In this document: piece by piece, positions 51,238-59,161 of the stretch
Layout of the letters: every line of letters begins with the position of its first letter
Position numbering within the stretch: the stretch's first letter is position 1
Assembly: GCA_964551445.1 (NCBI GenBank)
Contig: CAZKCG010000006.1
Coordinates: forward strand, 62,001-126,000
DNA length: 64,000 bases
Direction: 5' to 3'
From: DAOPXV01 sp964551445
GTDB lineage: Bacteria > Muiribacteriota > UBA9980
The notes under the pieces: model-generated
What the model was told of the DNA's origin: nothing
What the model saw: only the letters and a program-made list of their open reading frames with translations
Database searches by the model: none
Position numbers and translations under genes: made by a program

Positions 51238-52308
51238 ATGGGCGATGTCGAAAAAAAATGCTCCGGCATGGAAGATGAGATAATATTATTTATTGACGGC
51301 GAGCTTTCCGAAGCGGAAAAGCGAGGCATTGAGAGTCATCTGGCGTCTTGTCCCGCATGCAGCAAACTGTATGAAAGTTATGCGAAATTGGATAAGACGG
51401 TTTCAGGTATCTTCGTTTCTGCGCGCCCTTTGCCGGAAGTCAGGTTCGAGCCTTCTTTTATTCAAAGGATCATGGAGAATTTAAGAAAGTTTGTCTCTTC
51501 GCAGCGCTTCGCTTTTTCAGCCGCCGCTCTTGCCGCGTTGTTATTCTCGGCGTTTCTTCTCTACAGTGGATCCGCGGATAAAAAGCATTTTCCATCAGCC
51601 GTTTTAGGCAGATTCGTGTGTCCGGCTTTCCAGGCGTGGGTTGAACCCGCACCACCCGCAGACCATTTCAGCGCCGGTGAGATAACGGACGGCATGACGG
51701 TCAAAGCGGGCGGTCCCGGAACTTTTTCATCCGAAAAATTCAGCGTTATATTTAAAACGGGATCTTGTGCGAAGCTCGGATCCGCCGGAATAAAACTTGC
51801 GGCCGGCGAGATTGACATAGATTATTTCAAAAAGCAGGCCCCGTTGAATTTTGAAATAACTACGCCTAACTCCCGTATCTTTATCAGGGGAACCAAACTG
51901 AAAGTGCGTTATAACGGTTCTATTACCGATATCTCCGTTTCCGAAGGCGTCGTCGCGGTCATGAAAAAAGAAGGCGAATTGATCCTCGGCGCGGGCGATG
52001 GCGCTATCGTGAAAAAAGAAGGCGAGCCCGAGCGTTTGATAAATAAGGACGTTCATTTGGAACTGAAAACAAATGAGGCTGAACTGAAAAAAAATAATGA
52101 TCATAAAGTTCCGGATGCCATTTCGCGTATCGTTGAAAAACATGAAGGAATTGAAACCGCGGAAACCATAGTAAAACAAGTGTATGAAGACACGCAGCCT
52201 GTTATCATCAAGAATGGTCCGGGAGAAAAGATCCTCGATTATGAGGTCGATATTAACTCGATGGATGAGAAGACCAGGCGGCTGTTTTTTAATAATAAAC
52301 CGAAATAG
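51238..52308 (+). CDS. Anti-sigma factor: zinc finger, TM helix, FecR domain (paralogue)
   Basis: ATG 51238 has AGAGAGGTGAG directly upstream; an in-frame GTG further 5' has none. 356 residues. The ZAS motif is HLASCPACSKL (His-x3-Cys-x2-Cys, about 35-45) preceded by LFIDGELSEAEK. A membrane helix is at about 90-110. A FecR-like beta domain covers about 150-260 with ITTPNSRIFIRGTKLKV and GVVAVMKKEG. The layout equals that of 15788-16900, so the two are paralogous signal transducers. The C-terminal 90 residues are helical and charged. Confidence 0.88.
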   Translation: MGDVEKKCSGMEDEIILFIDGELSEAEKRGIESHLASCPACSKLYESYAKLDKTVSGIFVSARPLPEVRFEPSFIQRIMENLRKFVSSQRFAFSAAALAALLFSAFLLYSGSADKKHFPSAVLGRFVCPAFQAWVEPAPPADHFSAGEITDGMTVKAGGPGTFSSEKFSVIFKTGSCAKLGSAGIKLAAGEIDIDYFKKQAPLNFEITTPNSRIFIRGTKLKVRYNGSITDISVSEGVVAVMKKEGELILGAGDGAIVKKEGEPERLINKDVHLELKTNEAELKKNNDHKVPDAISRIVEKHEGIETAETIVKQVYEDTQPVIIKNGPGEKILDYEVDINSMDEKTRRLFFNNKPK

Positions 52309-52369
52309 GGCTTTCATAGATAAGTTTGAATTTATGATTGTCCGGTTCTCTCTTTAAGCGGAGCCTGGA

Positions 52370-53473
52370 TCAAATTTTTTTATATAGTTGATATTCGATG
52401 ATCTGCTTTTTTATTTGGGCGTACCTGCTCAATAACTCGGCCCGGCTCAATTTTTCGTCGCTCCAGAAAAAGCAGCGGTTCTCATTTAAAATGGTATGGG
52501 CATTCTCTATTTTATATAAAACTCTTTCGACTTTTTTAAGCGTTTCGCGAGTGCAGCTTTGGCCGCTGACGTCATCGTGGATATCAAGTACATAAGATCT
52601 GAATGATTCAATGCCGTATAATTTTTCAAGGGCTGCCTGCCCGGAAAGTCCGGTTTCCCATTGCCTGATAAAATTCAGCGTCCATTCGACGACATCGTTG
52701 TCCGCTTTATTTTCTTCGAGCCAGCGGACTTTTTTAATGTAATATTTAACGGCGCATTCTTTTTCGGCGCTATAAACGGTCAGGGCGGCCTTTATACCGA
52801 ATTCTTCTTCAATATCCATTAAATATTGCATGAAGCTTCGGGTCTCAAATCTTTCGACCGGATGAAAGATCGGGTTCTCCATTCCGTCAGGATTAAATTC
52901 TCTCAGGGGATCATAAGGATACATATATCCGAAATCGAATAAACGGATCGTTCCGTCTTTTTGCGCCAGCAGGTTTCCCGGGCAGAGGTCGAATTCGAAA
53001 AGGCCCGCTATTTCTATATGATAAAGTGTGTTGAAAAGATCGTCCAATGTCTCGCGCGAATATTTTTCTATCGGCTTCCCTTCGATCCAGGGCGATAATA
53101 TGATCCCGTTATTCAAACTTGCGTATGCCGTATCGACTATCCCCAAATAAGCTCCGGCGTTCTCTTTCTTTAACTTTTCAAAATCGCGCCTGCGCTGGAT
53201 CTCGTTTAAAAACGAGGTCTGGCCGTCGATATTTTTAACGAGTATCTCTTCGCGCTTCTTTTTTAAGTTCCAATAAGAACCGTTGATCTTCAATTTATAA
53301 ATATCGGCCGTTAATCCCGAACCGATGTGGGTTTCAACATATTGCGAACCATCCCCGATATTAAGAAGTTCAGATATTCCGACCGGCAGGTTATTGACAT
53401 CGCCAACCTCTATTTCAGATCCGCCCGCTAAAATGTCCAGCTGTTCTTTTCTTCTGTCGTCCGCTTTTCCCAT
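52370..53473 (-). CDS. Kinase-fold (APH/protein kinase-like) protein
   Basis: The frame is open to ATG 53551, but only ATG 53473 has a ribosome binding site (GGAG, 5 nt). Kinase-like elements are GSGLTADIYKLKING (glycine loop and strand), a Lys-rich stretch, the catalytic-loop equivalent FDLCPGNLL (Asp-x4-Asn) and the metal-binding LFDFGYMYP. The activation and substrate lobes do not look like Ser/Thr protein kinases; a phosphotransferase of the aminoglycoside/choline-kinase type is more likely. The last 120 residues are helical. Substrate unknown. It stands alone, convergent with the anti-sigma gene. Confidence 0.75.
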   Translation of the reverse strand: MGKADDRRKEQLDILAGGSEIEVGDVNNLPVGISELLNIGDGSQYVETHIGSGLTADIYKLKINGSYWNLKKKREEILVKNIDGQTSFLNEIQRRRDFEKLKKENAGAYLGIVDTAYASLNNGIILSPWIEGKPIEKYSRETLDDLFNTLYHIEIAGLFEFDLCPGNLLAQKDGTIRLFDFGYMYPYDPLREFNPDGMENPIFHPVERFETRSFMQYLMDIEEEFGIKAALTVYSAEKECAVKYYIKKVRWLEENKADNDVVEWTLNFIRQWETGLSGQAALEKLYGIESFRSYVLDIHDDVSGQSCTRETLKKVERVLYKIENAHTILNENRCFFWSDEKLSRAELLSRYAQIKKQIIEYQLYKKI

Positions 53474-53551
53474 ATATGCTCCGAACTTTCTGTTGATTTG
53501 ATCTGACATAATTGTCTTGATTTTAACAAAATTACTGTCGTTTGTAAACAT

Positions 53552-53857
53552 ACAAAAAGACGGATAAAAAAAGTAGTTGAATTTTTTTCTCTGTTATGTT
53601 AATATTGACTATTCTAATCTTCAATGCGGTTGAGATTGGTCTCATCAATTTAATATTCAAAAAAAATATAAAAAGGCTTGAAGGGGCAGGGTTGAAGTTA
53701 AGACGGCATGGCGCCATTCGGTGTTTTTGCGGTGACGCTATAGTTATATTTTTCACATTGCGTTTAGCGCCGGGTCGAATTTTTGCGTAAGTGCCGTCCG
53801 GTTTTAAGAACTGAAAAAATTTTAAGGATTTTATAAAAATCGAGGAGAACTTTAAAA
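53552..53857. other. Intergenic stretch between divergent genes
   Basis: About 300 bp in front of the pyruvate kinase gene. I see no gene, no clear promoter and no terminator. Part of it (53680-53800) is more GC-rich than the usual spacers, without a frame that looks coding. Confidence 0.4.
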
Positions 53858-55543
53858 ATGAACAATCTTACAAGGATCATCTGCACCATAGGCCCTTCAT
53901 GCCATTCCGTCGAGATGATAAAAAAACTTATAAGCCGCGGCATGGACGTTGCGAGACTTAATTTTTCGCACGATCCGCACGATCTGCAGCTTGAGAAAAT
54001 GAACATGGTCAGACAGGCCTCCAAGGAATTAAATATTCCCGTGGCCATACTCGCCGATATTCAGGGGCCGAAGATCCGTGTAGCCGCCCTTCCGAACGGC
54101 CCGATAGAACTGAAAAAGGGCGAAAAAATGACCATAACGACGCGCGAAAATACTTTCGGCCCGGATATAATTCCTACGGTATATAAGAACCTGCCGTTCG
54201 ACGTTTCGGCCGGCTCAAGAGTTTTACTCGACGACGGCCGCCTCGAGCTTCATGTGACCGAAGTAGTTTCAAATACCGACGTGACATGCGTGGTCGTAAA
54301 AGGCGGAATGCTGAAGGAAAAAAAGGGAATCAACCTTCCTAACGTTACCGTTTCGGCGCCGGCTCTTACGGAAAAAGACATCAAAGACATAGAATTCGTT
54401 TTAAAAAATGACGTTGATTATATAGCGCTTTCATTCGTTAGAAAAGCCAGCGATATTTTGAGGGTTAAACAGATAATTCACCGCCAGGGAAAAGACACGC
54501 CCGTCATCGCCAAGATCGAAAGACACGAGGCCGTCGAAAATTTCGATTCAATTTTAAAGGCGGTCCGAGCCGTTATGGTCGCCCGCGGCGATCTGGGCGT
54601 AGAAATATCTTCCGAAAAAGTTCCGCTCATTCAAAAAAATATCATTCAAAAGTGTAACGCCGCGGGGAAACCCGTTATCGTAGCCACTCAGATGCTCGAG
54701 AGCATGGTCGATAACCCCATGCCGACAAGGGCCGAAGCTTCCGATGTCGCTAACGCAATAATCGACGGGGCCGACGCCATAATGTTATCAGCGGAAACGG
54801 CTACCGGAAATTATCCCGAAGAAGCGGTCGCCATGATGTATAAGATATCGGCCGAGGTCGATAGATATGTCCTTATGAGCAGCCGCGACAGATGCGGCGA
54901 CCTTCACCCGCAGCATTCCGTGGCCGACGAGCTTTGCTACGCTACGACCCACGCTTCGACGGATCTCGACGCGAAGCTTATCGTTGTGTATTCCGAGAGC
55001 GGGCGCACGGCTAGACTTGTTTCAAAATACAGGCCGCGCGTTCCGATCCTCGCGCTTACGACCTCCGAAAAAGTAAGCCGCCGCGTTAAACTTTTCCGTG
55101 GCGTCATTCCTTCGCTCGTCGGAAGCATATCAAGCATCGAGGAAATAGTGGCCAGGTCCGAGGAAGCCGCGATAGCAAGCGGTTTCGTTAAAAACGGCGA
55201 CCACATCCTTATAACCGCCGGCATGCCTTTCGGAAAAGCCGGAACGACAAATATAATGAAGGTACACGAGATCACTCAGGCCGGTATAATAGCCGTTTCC
55301 GGAGCAGCGTCAGGCGACAAGGCCAGGCGCGCCGCCATATTTGAAAGCGCCGAAAATTCGCTGAAACTATCCTTCGACAGGTCGAAATGCACGGCCTGCG
55401 GAGATTGCGTTTCAGTATGCGCGTTCGAGATATTCGAACAGGGCGAATCCGGCATAACCGTCAACGAGGATAATCTCAATAAATGCACGAAAGATTGCCT
55501 TTGCGTAAAACACTGTCCGCATGGAGTTATCGGGATAGAATAG
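53858..55543 (+). CDS. pyk: Pyruvate kinase with C-terminal ferredoxin domain
   Basis: Residues 1-475 are a complete pyruvate kinase: TRIICTIGPSCHS, MDVARLNFSH, DIQGPKIRV, PVIAKIERHEAVENF, MVARGDLGVE, VATQMLESMVDNPMPTRAE and MLSAETATG. It makes ATP and pyruvate from PEP and ADP. Instead of the PEP-utilizer domain of some Firmicutes it ends in a two-cluster ferredoxin-like domain (about 503-561): C511-x2-C514-x2-C517-x3-C521 and C543-x3-C547-x1-C549-x3-C553-P. The second motif has its second Cys one place later than normal. It is one open frame with no stop, so a true fusion. GAGGAG precedes ATG 53858. A methyltransferase gene follows after 21 bp. Confidence 0.93.
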   Translation: MNNLTRIICTIGPSCHSVEMIKKLISRGMDVARLNFSHDPHDLQLEKMNMVRQASKELNIPVAILADIQGPKIRVAALPNGPIELKKGEKMTITTRENTFGPDIIPTVYKNLPFDVSAGSRVLLDDGRLELHVTEVVSNTDVTCVVVKGGMLKEKKGINLPNVTVSAPALTEKDIKDIEFVLKNDVDYIALSFVRKASDILRVKQIIHRQGKDTPVIAKIERHEAVENFDSILKAVRAVMVARGDLGVEISSEKVPLIQKNIIQKCNAAGKPVIVATQMLESMVDNPMPTRAEASDVANAIIDGADAIMLSAETATGNYPEEAVAMMYKISAEVDRYVLMSSRDRCGDLHPQHSVADELCYATTHASTDLDAKLIVVYSESGRTARLVSKYRPRVPILALTTSEKVSRRVKLFRGVIPSLVGSISSIEEIVARSEEAAIASGFVKNGDHILITAGMPFGKAGTTNIMKVHEITQAGIIAVSGAASGDKARRAAIFESAENSLKLSFDRSKCTACGDCVSVCAFEIFEQGESGITVNEDNLNKCTKDCLCVKHCPHGVIGIE

Positions 55544-55564
55544 GAAACATAAAAGGAGTTTTTT

Positions 55565-56188
55565 ATGAGCCATTTCGACGATCTTGCTAAAGAATGGGAT
55601 CAGAACCCGCTGAACCGTGAACGCACGGAAAAATTATATAACGCGATAATCGGGGACACGGCCGTTGCCAAAGACTCGGTTTGTCTGGATTATGGCTGCG
55701 GAACCGGACTTCTCAGTTTTTATTTTCAGCCGCTCGTTGAAAAGATATATCTGGTTGATTCGTCAAAAGGGATGCTCGCGGAGCTCGAGTCTAAAATAAA
55801 AAAACACGGCATAGAAAATATGTTTCCTCAGTTCATACCCGATACGAGAGGTTTGAAAATATTCAAAAATGTGAATATTTTATACTGCAATATGTCGCTG
55901 CATCACGTCAACGACGTAGCAGGATTATTCAACTATTTTCACGGAATGCTGGCGCCGGGCGGGATAATTATCATAGCCGACCTTTTGAAAGAGGATGGAA
56001 GCTTTCACTCCGGCCAGCCTGATTTTTCGGGACATAACGGTTTTGACATCAAAGAAATGGAAACGATATTTTTAAATAACGGCATTCAGACCATAAGCTC
56101 TGAAATATATCACACCATAAAGAAAAATGAAGGCGGCAGGGAAAAAGAATATCCGCTGTTTTTAATGACCGGCCGCAAGAAACATTAG
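55565..56188 (+). CDS. Class I SAM-dependent methyltransferase
   Basis: 207 residues. Motif I is VCLDYGCGTGLLSF, the acidic end of strand 2 is YLVDSSKGML, and NILYCNMSLHHV is the post-motif II region typical of small-molecule (UbiE/MenG-like) methyltransferases. The N-terminal FDDLAKEWDQNP is common in this group. Substrate unknown. AAAAGGAG precedes ATG 55565, 21 bp after pyk, so they are co-transcribed. It converges on the radical SAM gene with 3 bp between stops. Confidence 0.9.
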   Translation: MSHFDDLAKEWDQNPLNRERTEKLYNAIIGDTAVAKDSVCLDYGCGTGLLSFYFQPLVEKIYLVDSSKGMLAELESKIKKHGIENMFPQFIPDTRGLKIFKNVNILYCNMSLHHVNDVAGLFNYFHGMLAPGGIIIIADLLKEDGSFHSGQPDFSGHNGFDIKEMETIFLNNGIQTISSEIYHTIKKNEGGREKEYPLFLMTGRKKH

Positions 56189-56191
56189 ATA

Positions 56192-57337
56192 TTATCTTTT
56201 TATCCAGCATCCGGGGTCTTTCGCGAACGGGTCTCCAGTTTCTGCGTTTGAGACGCATCTTGCGCCGCCTCCGCAGAGTTTCGAATAGGCGCACCACTCG
56301 CATCCCGCAACGATGGTCGAGCGGTCGCGAAGTTTTTTCATCAGCGGGTCGTTTTCATAGATTTCGAAAAGGCTTGTTTCAAAAAGATTTCCGCATGATA
56401 TCGGAAGGCGCCTGCACGGATAAACTGTACCGTCCGGCATCACCGTTATAAGGCTTTCTCCGGCTCCGCAGCGGTATGGTTCGCGCCCGCCGGTCAGAAA
56501 TTGAAGCGAGCGGCGCATTGAAACTTCGGTGCTCGTAAATAATTTTGAAAAGACGCCGCCTTCGCATCCTTTCATGATATCAAAAAACTCTTTAGCTTCG
56601 GAACAGTTAAGCGACATACCCGCGAGGCCTTTTCCGCGTCCTTCGACGACCAGCCTGTCGGCCCATACTTTTTCGGCTCTAACGGTTTTCGCCGTTTTCA
56701 CGGCCTCCGGAAATTTCATGAAATTTCCTTTATGCGCGGTGAATGAGACCATGGTCCTTATGCCGGCTTTTTTAAGATTGTGAAGAGCTTGTACGGCCAG
56801 TTCGTGGCTTCCCTCGCCTCTTATCGAATCATGTGACGCTTCATCCCCTTCGATGCTTATCTGAATGAAACCGGGTTTTAATTCGGCTAGTTTTTCAGCG
56901 GTTTTGCGGTCTATCATCGTTCCGTTGGTGAGTATCGCGTAAGAATATTTCCGGCGTCTTTCGTATAACGTTTCGAGAAGTTCGAAAAAGTCCTCTCTTA
57001 TGAATGGCTCTCCTCCGGTCACGGTTATGTGCGCCCGGACGCCGTCATTCATCTTTTTAAGCGCGGTCCTGTTTAGTTCATATTCCGCCGGTCTCTGTTT
57101 TTCAGCGTTCCGGCTCATCCGTGATATAAGTTCCTCAAACTGTTCAAGCACGGCCATAAGCCCCGTGAAATCAATTTCGGCGCTCGTATTTTCATTCTGA
57201 TAGCAATGGGAACATTTGAGATCGCATCTTTCCGTTATGTGCCACTGCATTAAAATTCCGCCGGGTTCCGGGCCGCATTCAATTTCGCATTTTCTTTTTT
57301 CATCGAGCGCGATAAGCGTTCTGAAGAACTTATCCAT
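56192..57337 (-). CDS. Radical SAM enzyme with SPASM domain
   Basis: 381 residues from ATG 57337, whose A is the last base of the preceding stop codon (TAATG), so translation is coupled to the Gly/Cys-tailed protein. The 4Fe-4S motif is CDLKCSHC (CxxxCxxC). GGEPFIRED and ISIEGDEASHD follow in the TIM barrel. The C-terminal SPASM part binds auxiliary clusters through Cys at RCGAGES, YPCRRLP, CEWC, LCGGGARC and PGC. SPASM enzymes often modify peptides or act in cofactor synthesis. An upstream in-frame extension would be an out-of-frame reading of the Gly/Cys tail and is rejected. Confidence 0.9.
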   Translation of the reverse strand: MDKFFRTLIALDEKRKCEIECGPEPGGILMQWHITERCDLKCSHCYQNENTSAEIDFTGLMAVLEQFEELISRMSRNAEKQRPAEYELNRTALKKMNDGVRAHITVTGGEPFIREDFFELLETLYERRRKYSYAILTNGTMIDRKTAEKLAELKPGFIQISIEGDEASHDSIRGEGSHELAVQALHNLKKAGIRTMVSFTAHKGNFMKFPEAVKTAKTVRAEKVWADRLVVEGRGKGLAGMSLNCSEAKEFFDIMKGCEGGVFSKLFTSTEVSMRRSLQFLTGGREPYRCGAGESLITVMPDGTVYPCRRLPISCGNLFETSLFEIYENDPLMKKLRDRSTIVAGCEWCAYSKLCGGGARCVSNAETGDPFAKDPGCWIKR

Positions 57338-58236
57338 TAACCGCCTCCGCAGCCCCCGCAGCCGCCCCCGCCTCCGCAGCCTCCGCCCCCGCAACTGCTG
57401 CTGCTGCATCCGCTGCTGTCGCTTCCCCCGCCGGATGTTATAAAATAACTTCCGAAAACTTCATATGGCGAACCGATTATAGCGCTGACGCCGAATACTG
57501 CTATGATAAAGGCCGGGTCGAAGCCTTCGGGCAGATTTCCGGCTTTAGCCTTATCGAGGGCCCATTTTAATTTTTCTTTTGAGGAAGCCAGAAATTTTCT
57601 GCCAAGAACGGTCGATATAGTGAACGGCGATATAACGAAAAACCCCGCGGCGAGAAATATCACGGTAAGAAATACCAGAAATCCTACATTTTTTCCGCGG
57701 TATATGCCGAGCGCTATCTTTACGGCCCCGCCCAGCGTGGTCAAAAGAGCGCAAAAAGCCGACCATTGCCAGGCGAGCCCGCTGTCCGCGTCGTTTTTTA
57801 CAAGCCGGTCTTTTTTCAACCTTTCAACGCCGCCCGCCATGATTTTTTCAATTTCCTGCTGAAGTTTATGGCTGCTTGTGATCTCGGAAGCGGTCGCCGC
57901 CAGTTTTAAAAAATTATAAACTATGTTTTCAATTTCATTTTCTCTCGGCGCGGCTGTTTTTACTGAAACAAATTTCATGTCGGCGGCGCTCGAACCGGTT
58001 ATTTCTATTATTTTCAGGCGCCAGAGCGAGAACACGGCGGTTTTGATCACATGGGCCGCCCCGCCTTCTGTGTAAGCTATCTCATAGGGATCGTAAACGG
58101 CGGTATCGGGCGTCGGAAGGTTCTCCGATCCGTCGTCGTCGGCCATCAGTTTCGAAATTATTATTATGGCTGCTGAAAAAACGGAGTAATAAAGTAAATA
58201 AGTGGGTCCGGGTATGCTTATTAAGAAATCGATCAT
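57337..58236 (-). CDS. TIGR04222-like membrane protein with Gly/Cys-rich tail
   Basis: 299 residues from ATG 58236 (GAGG upstream). A first membrane helix (about 8-30), then a cytoplasmic domain with YDPYEIAYTEGGAAHVIKTA, the hallmark of TIGR04222 proteins; two central helices (about 160-210) and one near 250-265. The last 30 residues are GGGSDSSGCSSSSCGGG... , almost only Gly, Cys and Ser, with seven Cys. Such tails look like precursors for cysteine-based modification. The following, coupled gene is a radical SAM/SPASM enzyme, a natural candidate to act on it. This is inference; no function is known for the family. Confidence 0.88.
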   Translation of the reverse strand: MIDFLISIPGPTYLLYYSVFSAAIIIISKLMADDDGSENLPTPDTAVYDPYEIAYTEGGAAHVIKTAVFSLWRLKIIEITGSSAADMKFVSVKTAAPRENEIENIVYNFLKLAATASEITSSHKLQQEIEKIMAGGVERLKKDRLVKNDADSGLAWQWSAFCALLTTLGGAVKIALGIYRGKNVGFLVFLTVIFLAAGFFVISPFTISTVLGRKFLASSKEKLKWALDKAKAGNLPEGFDPAFIIAVFGVSAIIGSPYEVFGSYFITSGGGSDSSGCSSSSCGGGGCGGGGGCGGCGGG

Positions 58237-58417
58237 ATTTGACCTCACTAAGGTAATGTTTAAATGGCATAAGAAAACTATTATTACAGCTTCTGCCGGC
58301 TGGCGGACAAAGATAGCGGGAGCGATAGCGCGCCAGATCCATGTGATTCAGGCGATACCGGCCGGGCCGTTAAAAGCGCCTTCAGAAACAAAGCATCCAA
58401 CCGCTTTGACGTCCGCC
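58237..58417. other. Spacer inside the DsbD/radical SAM gene cluster
   Basis: 181 bp between two minus-strand genes, GC-rich. Several short frames are open on both strands but none has a ribosome binding site with a plausible product. A short precursor-peptide gene was looked for and not found with confidence. No terminator hairpin is obvious, so the genes on either side may still share a transcript. Confidence 0.4.
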
Positions 58418-59152
58418 TCAATTCCTGTCGATATATCCCGCCAGTTTTTTCGATGCGTCCAGCAATAATATGAACACCGTTTCGGATTCGTCAGGCCCGG
58501 GCGATATGTTCATGCGCTTCGCGGCTTTTATTTTTTCGAGATCAAGCCTGGTTATACCGATCCGCTTTTCAGCCTCGGCGAAAACTTCTTCAGCCGCGAT
58601 GAGTTTTTCAGAGCCGATCGAAAGCGCCGCCCTTAAAGTTTCAAAAAAACCGCCCGTCATTTTAGCTACGCTCTGTATCAATCCGCGGCCGGAGCCGGTT
58701 ACGAAAGATCTTGTAAGTCTCATGTGTATATTTCTGGCTTCCTGTTCGCAACGCAGTCTTAAATTCTCTTTATTGATCTTTAATGAGGCCAGTATATCCT
58801 CGCCGTCTAAAACGATGTATCTGTCACGCATCGACATGAACTTGACCGGAAATACGTCGGCCGATGCCCTCATATCCGCAGCGGTTATAAAAAACGGCGA
58901 TATGGCGGACATTCTGGCTTCCGATACGGCCGGCATAAGTTCCTTCAGAACGGGGATCGAGATGTTTTCCGCCGCAGCGAGAATATTCATGTCGCTTTTT
59001 TCAGGGTTGTAGTGATCTCCGGCAGCGCTGCCGTATAACGTGTATGATAAAAGCTCGAGATCCGGGCTTTCTTTAAGCGCGCCGAGAAATTTGGTCAGAG
59101 CTTTTTTCTCCCCGGGGCCGATCTTAAGCGATTCTATTTTATTTTCAGCCAT
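58418..59152 (-). CDS. Nucleotidyltransferase-like protein
   Basis: 244 residues. Residues about 35-65 match the pol-beta-type nucleotidyltransferase start, LYGSAAGDHYNPEKSDMNIL. The usual second catalytic Asp of the DxD pair is Asn (SDMN), as in a family of putative transferases with SDVN, so catalysis is doubtful. The C-terminal half (about 120-240) is helical. ATG 59152 is preceded by AAGGAG and lies 9 bp after the dsbD stop, so it is in the same operon. Confidence 0.8.
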   Translation of the reverse strand: MAENKIESLKIGPGEKKALTKFLGALKESPDLELLSYTLYGSAAGDHYNPEKSDMNILAAAENISIPVLKELMPAVSEARMSAISPFFITAADMRASADVFPVKFMSMRDRYIVLDGEDILASLKINKENLRLRCEQEARNIHMRLTRSFVTGSGRGLIQSVAKMTGGFFETLRAALSIGSEKLIAAEEVFAEAEKRIGITRLDLEKIKAAKRMNISPGPDESETVFILLLDASKKLAGYIDRN

Positions 59153-59161
59153 TTTAACTCC

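Noticed and set aside
53552..53857. Small gene or RNA upstream of pyruvate kinase
   Set aside because: Short frames only, with no start signal; no stem typical of a known RNA family could be recognised by eye.
57338..57409. Possible 24-residue Arg-rich N-terminal extension of the radical SAM protein
   Set aside because: It is the Gly/Cys tail of the upstream gene read in another frame; the TAATG junction at 57337 gives the proper start.
58237..58417. Candidate short precursor peptide between the NTase-like and Gly/Cys-tailed genes
   Set aside because: Several short frames exist on both strands but none has a ribosome binding site and none looks like a leader-core peptide.
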